DNA of 10,069 nt, taken from the NCBI GenBank assembly GCA_007121695.1, contig SKKC01000051.1, positions 1 through 10,069 on the forward strand, written 5' to 3'. The notes under the pieces are model-generated. The model was given only the letters and a program-made list of their open reading frames with translations, was not told where the DNA came from and ran no database searches. Source of the stretch: Spirochaetales bacterium. Its GTDB lineage: Bacteria > Spirochaetota > Spirochaetia > DSM-27196 > SKKC01. Position 1 is the first letter of the stretch; every line of letters begins with the position of its first letter. This document shows positions 8,001-10,069 of the stretch, in pieces. A program made the translations under genes and the position numbers.

Positions 8001-8070
8001 TATCACGGTTTCGGCGGAACCGTTTCAGATCATCACATTGCTCCTCAGACATGAAGGTCTTCCGGCGTGA
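5068..8070 (+). CDS. Alpha-mannosidase, glycoside hydrolase family 38 (MngB-like), about 1000 aa
   Basis: This enzyme should hydrolyse alpha-mannosidic bonds with retention, using a zinc or similar metal bound by active-site Asp and His residues. With GTG 5068 as start, the metal-site motif HTHWDREWY holds His15 and Asp17. The nucleophile is Asp127 in GWIPDTFGH, a candidate general acid is Asp235 in WNGADHMPPE, and the late metal ligand is His362 in HGHDSIGGC. The catalytic domain spans about 8-290, the helical middle domain about 290-395, and the beta-rich C-terminal domains run to the end. There is no signal peptide, so it acts in the cytoplasm on imported substrate. It is longer than E. 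coli MngB (877 aa). The start is uncertain: in-frame GTGs at 5053 and 5056 overlap the permease by 14 or 11 nt, while 5068 lies 1 nt after its stop. All have weak Shine-Dalgarno sites, suggesting translational coupling. Possible substrates are mannosylglycerate-type solutes or mannan and glycan oligosaccharides; the sequence does not decide. Confidence 0.92.
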   Translation: MFEKQYTVHVISHTHWDREWYRTQQQFRMSLVRTVDTVLEYIRENPGFRCFLLDGQSILIDDYLAVRPEKREEIRNCVAERRLFIGPWYTQPDEFLVSAESLVRNLQLGIRTARSYGRTMRLGWIPDTFGHISQLPQILTEFGISAAALTRGIGDQLPEPRIEFLWRSPNGSEVLVLHQMQGYFSAGLLAFPFFWGDVSNIAPSAKRAAVRVSQLLDSLKQAAGSNNLVLWNGADHMPPEPGIAETIDELNEISRDYHFVHSDVESLADAILSEKPELPVVSGELRGSRYHPLLYSILSTRTYLKQRNSRLQRLLERYTEPISALASIVPREDLSPGAAARYRYPSAELRESWKLLLQNHGHDSIGGCSIDQVHREMITRFDQGEQIASRIAFESLKHLSGVLDTTWAPDDAPMCVCYNPADRPQVRVVQHEFRFARPLAEPLVVLNRDGEQLPAQLVSREEHSHGWLDRDTTVAGCLGNLSWWQEVLKRMDELDIADFNLESAAEGGLILRVYLSDYGGIETSVLGRLEAQLQALDRDTPVLLRASYVHHRIAFADRLDPVSYSAYAIATRRTQLPDAAVVESFDTVSVRSDAGRHGLVFSGGTIDVEPDGSLLLTTPSGAVYSGMARLVDQGDGGDTYDFSPVGEERPLVLEDEPVVEVLQQGPITAGMEVRFESRLPAWLEADRTRRSLATVNVPVRMQVWVETGSDAVRVKTTIGNAVRDHRMRAVFPCLPVTESPVDSRTTPSLWVDTPFAVERRQTQPVGGSDWEQQPGSIQPHLNWVGLGTDASAIAVTADGLHEHEVVETANGQAIALTLLRSVGWLSRGDLLTREGQAGPMIETPEAQCTGTGTFEYAFRLFDSEQQLRSSVPSLSDPLLQPLTVATENTPERLAEVTRRAHAGYDRTRCSYINLEGTDFVLSACTKAANAAGLVVVRFYNSRNEPVTQRVQVAPFVIACNRALLSEDPVERLRIEDGRITVSAEPFQIITLLLRHEGLPA

Positions 8071-8732
8071 GTGCGCCGGCAGTTCTCTGGGATCTTGATG
8101 GAACACTGACAGATCCGTTCCAGGGCATTACGCGCTGTCTGCAGCACGCGCTCAGGTCCTGCGGTGTTTCCGATCCACCATCATCCGAGTCTCTTGCCCG
8201 ATACATCGGCCCTCCGCTTACCGACGCGTTTCGGGAGTTACTCGCAACAGACGATGCTGCCGAGATAGACCAGGCGGTACGGTTCTACCGCGATCGATTC
8301 ACGGACGTCGGAATCTACGAGAATACTGTCTATCCAGGGATTCCCGAGGCGCTTGCAGATCTGTTCGCGGCGGGTGCAACCCTCTACGTCGCCACGTCGA
8401 AACCAGTCGGGTTTGCCAGGCGTATTATTGATCATTTTCGCCTTCATACCCTGTTTCGGGACGTCCACGGATCCGAGCTCGATGGAACCCGATCGGATAA
8501 GGCTGATCTTATTGCACACGTGCTGAACGAACACGAACTGCTACCCGAAAACTGCATTATGGTCGGTGATCGCATGCATGACGTGGTTGGAGCTCGCGCC
8601 TGCGGCGTGACGCCCGTTGGTGTTCTGTGGGGATACGGATCCCGCGAAGAACTGACCGAAGCCGGTGCTGCAGCACTGTGCGAATACCCCCACGAGCTCG
8701 TTCCAGTAATAAATTCACTTGTCAGAGGATGA
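8067..8732 (+). CDS. HAD-superfamily hydrolase (subfamily IA, phosphoglycolate-phosphatase/Gph-like), 221 aa
   Basis: This is a cytoplasmic phosphatase of the haloacid-dehalogenase superfamily, which removes phosphate through an aspartyl-phosphate intermediate. Motif I is DLDGTLTD (nucleophile Asp9, acid Asp11), motif II is the Thr110-Ser111 of YVATSKP, Lys145 (RSDKADL) supplies motif III, and motif IV is VGDRMHD (Asp168, Asp172). The region between motifs I and II is a helical C1 cap (about residues 16-90), which sets small-molecule specificity in this subfamily. The start is GTG 8067, which overlaps the mannosidase stop by 4 nt (GTGA), with AAGG at 8054-8057 upstream; translational coupling is likely. 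It is often labelled phosphoglycolate phosphatase, but many related proteins act on sugar phosphates or nucleotides. Its place between a glycosidase and a sugar-type kinase suggests a sugar-phosphate substrate. That is inference. Confidence 0.9.
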   Translation: MSAPAVLWDLDGTLTDPFQGITRCLQHALRSCGVSDPPSSESLARYIGPPLTDAFRELLATDDAAEIDQAVRFYRDRFTDVGIYENTVYPGIPEALADLFAAGATLYVATSKPVGFARRIIDHFRLHTLFRDVHGSELDGTRSDKADLIAHVLNEHELLPENCIMVGDRMHDVVGARACGVTPVGVLWGYGSREELTEAGAAALCEYPHELVPVINSLVRG

Positions 8733-8758
8733 GTTCCACCGTAGGATTTGGCTCATCT

Positions 8759-9904
8759 ATGAAAATCTATCGAGCGATACAGGAACTATCTCATGACATC
8801 GGCCGGTTTCGGGAAACCCTGACAGCAGGCTCGGCAGAACGGTGGGCAGGGCTCTGCGGTTTCGATGGCTTCGTGGACTCCTTTATTCGAATGAATCGAC
8901 CGGCCTCCATGGCCGAGTTCGGGCCGAAAGTCGCCCAGGCGGCTGGAATTGCCGCCTCGTATTCGGTCACGCACGAAGGCAATCGATTCGGGGGAAACGG
9001 GCCTCTGTTTGTGAGTGCCTTACACGATCTGTTTGGCGGTCATATCGATCTGCGCTACGCGGGCGGCGTGGGAGCAGACGAAATGGAACCGCTCTTTGCC
9101 GAGGCGCTCGAACCCCGGTTGACGGCTGTGTATCCAATGGCTCCACCAGCGCAGACCGACTGTCTCGAGTTTACGGACGGGAAAGTCATGCTGAACGACT
9201 TCGGCCCCTGTGGAGAGATTACCCTGTCGCGGCTGATCGAGGTCATGGGCGAGGCCGAATACCAGCGGGTGGTGGACGACGCCGATTTTTTCGTTGCCGT
9301 TAACTGGGGCAAGCTTCCGAATGTCGGGGACATCTGGGCTGACATCGCAAACCGGCGTGCAGCAGGCCCGCAGGCCGGTACCCGCGTGCCGTTTTTCATG
9401 GACCTCGCGGAGTTCGAACACCGGTCATCCAGCGATGTACAGCAGCTTCTGTCGCTGCTGCCCCGTGTTACCGAAGTGTTTTCGAGTATCCTGAGCTTTA
9501 ACCTGAAAGAAGCATGGCAAATGGGCGACGTTTTCGGAGGCGATTTTGGGGGAAAGAAAGACCCGGATGATGTTGCACAACTCGCCGCGTTCCTCAAGGA
9601 TCATATTGCCGTCGATCGCATCGTTATTCATCCCAACAGTGGAGCCGCATGCGCGAGTAGCGAAGGCCTTGTCTATGTTCCCGGTCCGTACTGCGAGAGT
9701 CCTCTGATTTCGACTGGTGCCGGCGATAACTTCGGTGCCGGGTGCCTCGCGGGCCATCTGCTTGGTCTTGATGACTCGGGCATGCTGCTCACCGGAAACG
9801 CCGCGAGTGGATTCTATGTCAGGACGGGACGATCCGCTTCGTTCAGCGACCTGGCAGCACTCATCGATCAATGGCGTACGGGAACACTTCCCGAGCGGCT
9901 CTAA
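8759..9904 (+). CDS. PfkB/ribokinase-family carbohydrate kinase, divergent, 381 aa
   Basis: This is a predicted ATP-dependent kinase of a small sugar or related alcohol. The ribokinase-fold markers are the early substrate-side GFDGFVD (34-40), FGGNGP (77-82), AGGVGADE (101-108), and the ATP-site/catalytic STGAGDNFGAG (318-328) with the expected catalytic base Asp323. At 381 aa it is longer than ribokinases or fructokinases (about 300-330 aa), with extra sequence in the middle (about 130-270), so it is not a standard family member. The start is unsettled. ATG 8759 has AGGA at 8743-8746 (12 nt away) and gives MKIYRAIQEL. ATG 8729 overlaps the HAD stop as ATGA and adds 10 residues, but AGAGG abuts it with no spacing. 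The frame opens further upstream to 8627, but that part is shadow sequence inside the HAD gene. It is the last gene of the operon. Mannose, glycerate or a related product of the mannosidase step are candidate substrates, not shown. Confidence 0.85.
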   Translation: MKIYRAIQELSHDIGRFRETLTAGSAERWAGLCGFDGFVDSFIRMNRPASMAEFGPKVAQAAGIAASYSVTHEGNRFGGNGPLFVSALHDLFGGHIDLRYAGGVGADEMEPLFAEALEPRLTAVYPMAPPAQTDCLEFTDGKVMLNDFGPCGEITLSRLIEVMGEAEYQRVVDDADFFVAVNWGKLPNVGDIWADIANRRAAGPQAGTRVPFFMDLAEFEHRSSSDVQQLLSLLPRVTEVFSSILSFNLKEAWQMGDVFGGDFGGKKDPDDVAQLAAFLKDHIAVDRIVIHPNSGAACASSEGLVYVPGPYCESPLISTGAGDNFGAGCLAGHLLGLDDSGMLLTGNAASGFYVRTGRSASFSDLAALIDQWRTGTLPERL

Positions 9905-9915
9905 GCCAGGTTGCG

Positions 9916-9944
9916 TTGACAAAGCAATTTTCGGTAGATATAGT
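9916..9944 (+). promoter_or_regulatory. Strong sigma-70-type promoter for tRNA-Ser
   Basis: The perfect -35 TTGACA (9916-9921) is followed after exactly 17 nt by TATAGT (9939-9944), five of six matches to consensus. The expected start point is near 9950-9952, about 24 nt before the mature tRNA. It begins 12 nt after the kinase stop, and no terminator-like hairpin with a T-run separates the operon from it. Confidence 0.8.
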
Positions 9945-9949
9945 TGTGC

Positions 9950-9963
9950 CTCGGTTTGCCGAG
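9950..9963 (+). other. Leader hairpin in the pre-tRNA
   Basis: CTCGG (9950-9954) pairs perfectly with CCGAG (9959-9963) around a TTTG loop. It would sit at or near the 5' end of the primary transcript made from the promoter at 9916-9944. RNase P should remove it with the leader. Confidence 0.5.
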
Positions 9964-9974
9964 TGACAGACATT

Positions 9975-10059
9975 GGAGAGATGTCAGAGTGGTCGAATGA
10001 GGCGGTCTTGAAAACCGTTGAACCGCAAGGTTCCGTGGGTTCGAATCCCACTCTCTCCG
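9975..10059 (+). tRNA. tRNA-Ser (anticodon TGA)
   Basis: All arms can be folded by eye. The 7-bp acceptor GGAGAGA (9975-9981) pairs with TCTCTCC (10052-10058), with discriminator G10059. The anticodon stem is 10002-10006 with 10014-10018, loop CTTGAAA, anticodon TGA at 10009-10011. A long variable arm typical of serine tRNAs is made by GAACC (10020-10024) and GGTTC (10029-10033). The T-arm GTGGG/CCCAC closes a TTCGAAT loop. CCA is not encoded (TGG follows), so it must be added by nucleotidyltransferase. It decodes UCA and, with wobble modification, other UCN codons. Confidence 0.97.
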
Positions 10060-10069
10060 TGGCGTCCCG

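Noticed and set aside
8627..8758. 44-residue N-terminal extension of the kinase
   Set aside because: It lies almost wholly inside the HAD gene in another frame, is Arg/Ser-rich, and shows no kinase motif.
9425..10051. 208-residue open frame on the - strand over the kinase 3' end and the tRNA
   Set aside because: It runs through a well-folded tRNA gene and the conserved kinase motifs on the other strand, so it is a shadow.

Overview
The window looks like a chromosomal stretch of a free-living spirochaete (Spirochaetales, Spirochaeta/Alkalispirochaeta-like). This is an inference. It rests on the 'VFAGGRGEE' end of the solute-binding protein signal peptide, a style common in that group, on moderately high GC, and on dense operon packing with several GTG starts. 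All protein genes and the single tRNA are on the + strand. No phage, transposase, plasmid or CRISPR signature was seen.

Region 1 (1-1801): the C-terminal part of an S1-type sulfatase enters from the left edge; its active-site signature lies upstream of the window. It is followed by a histidine-phosphatase (phosphoglycerate-mutase-like) gene. This region alone carries at least five copies of a GGGACGGAG-type motif. Four are direct and one is inverted. Two of them sit in a low-complexity, in-frame insert that interrupts a conserved part of the sulfatase.

Region 2 (1802-9904): after a 116-nt gap with a candidate promoter comes a tightly packed six-gene operon. It encodes a sugar ABC-transporter binding protein, two MalF/MalG-type permeases, a 1000-residue cytoplasmic GH38 alpha-mannosidase, a HAD-superfamily phosphatase and a divergent PfkB/ribokinase-family kinase. 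The simplest reading is uptake of an alpha-mannoside, intracellular cleavage by GH38, and processing of a released product by the kinase and phosphatase. No ABC ATPase or regulator is in the window, so the transporter probably uses a shared MsmK/MalK-type ATPase encoded elsewhere. The 138-nt gap between the binding-protein and first permease genes holds a strong GNRA-loop hairpin and a second nested stem structure. This arrangement often sets a high ratio of binding protein to permease.

Region 3 (9905-10069): a near-consensus promoter (TTGACA-N17-TATAGT) drives a tRNA-Ser(UGA) gene with a small leader hairpin. The sequence ends ten bases after the tRNA.

The most unusual signals are the local repeat family with its coding insert, the structured intercistronic region, and the pairing of GH38 with a kinase of unknown substrate and a phosphatase in one operon.
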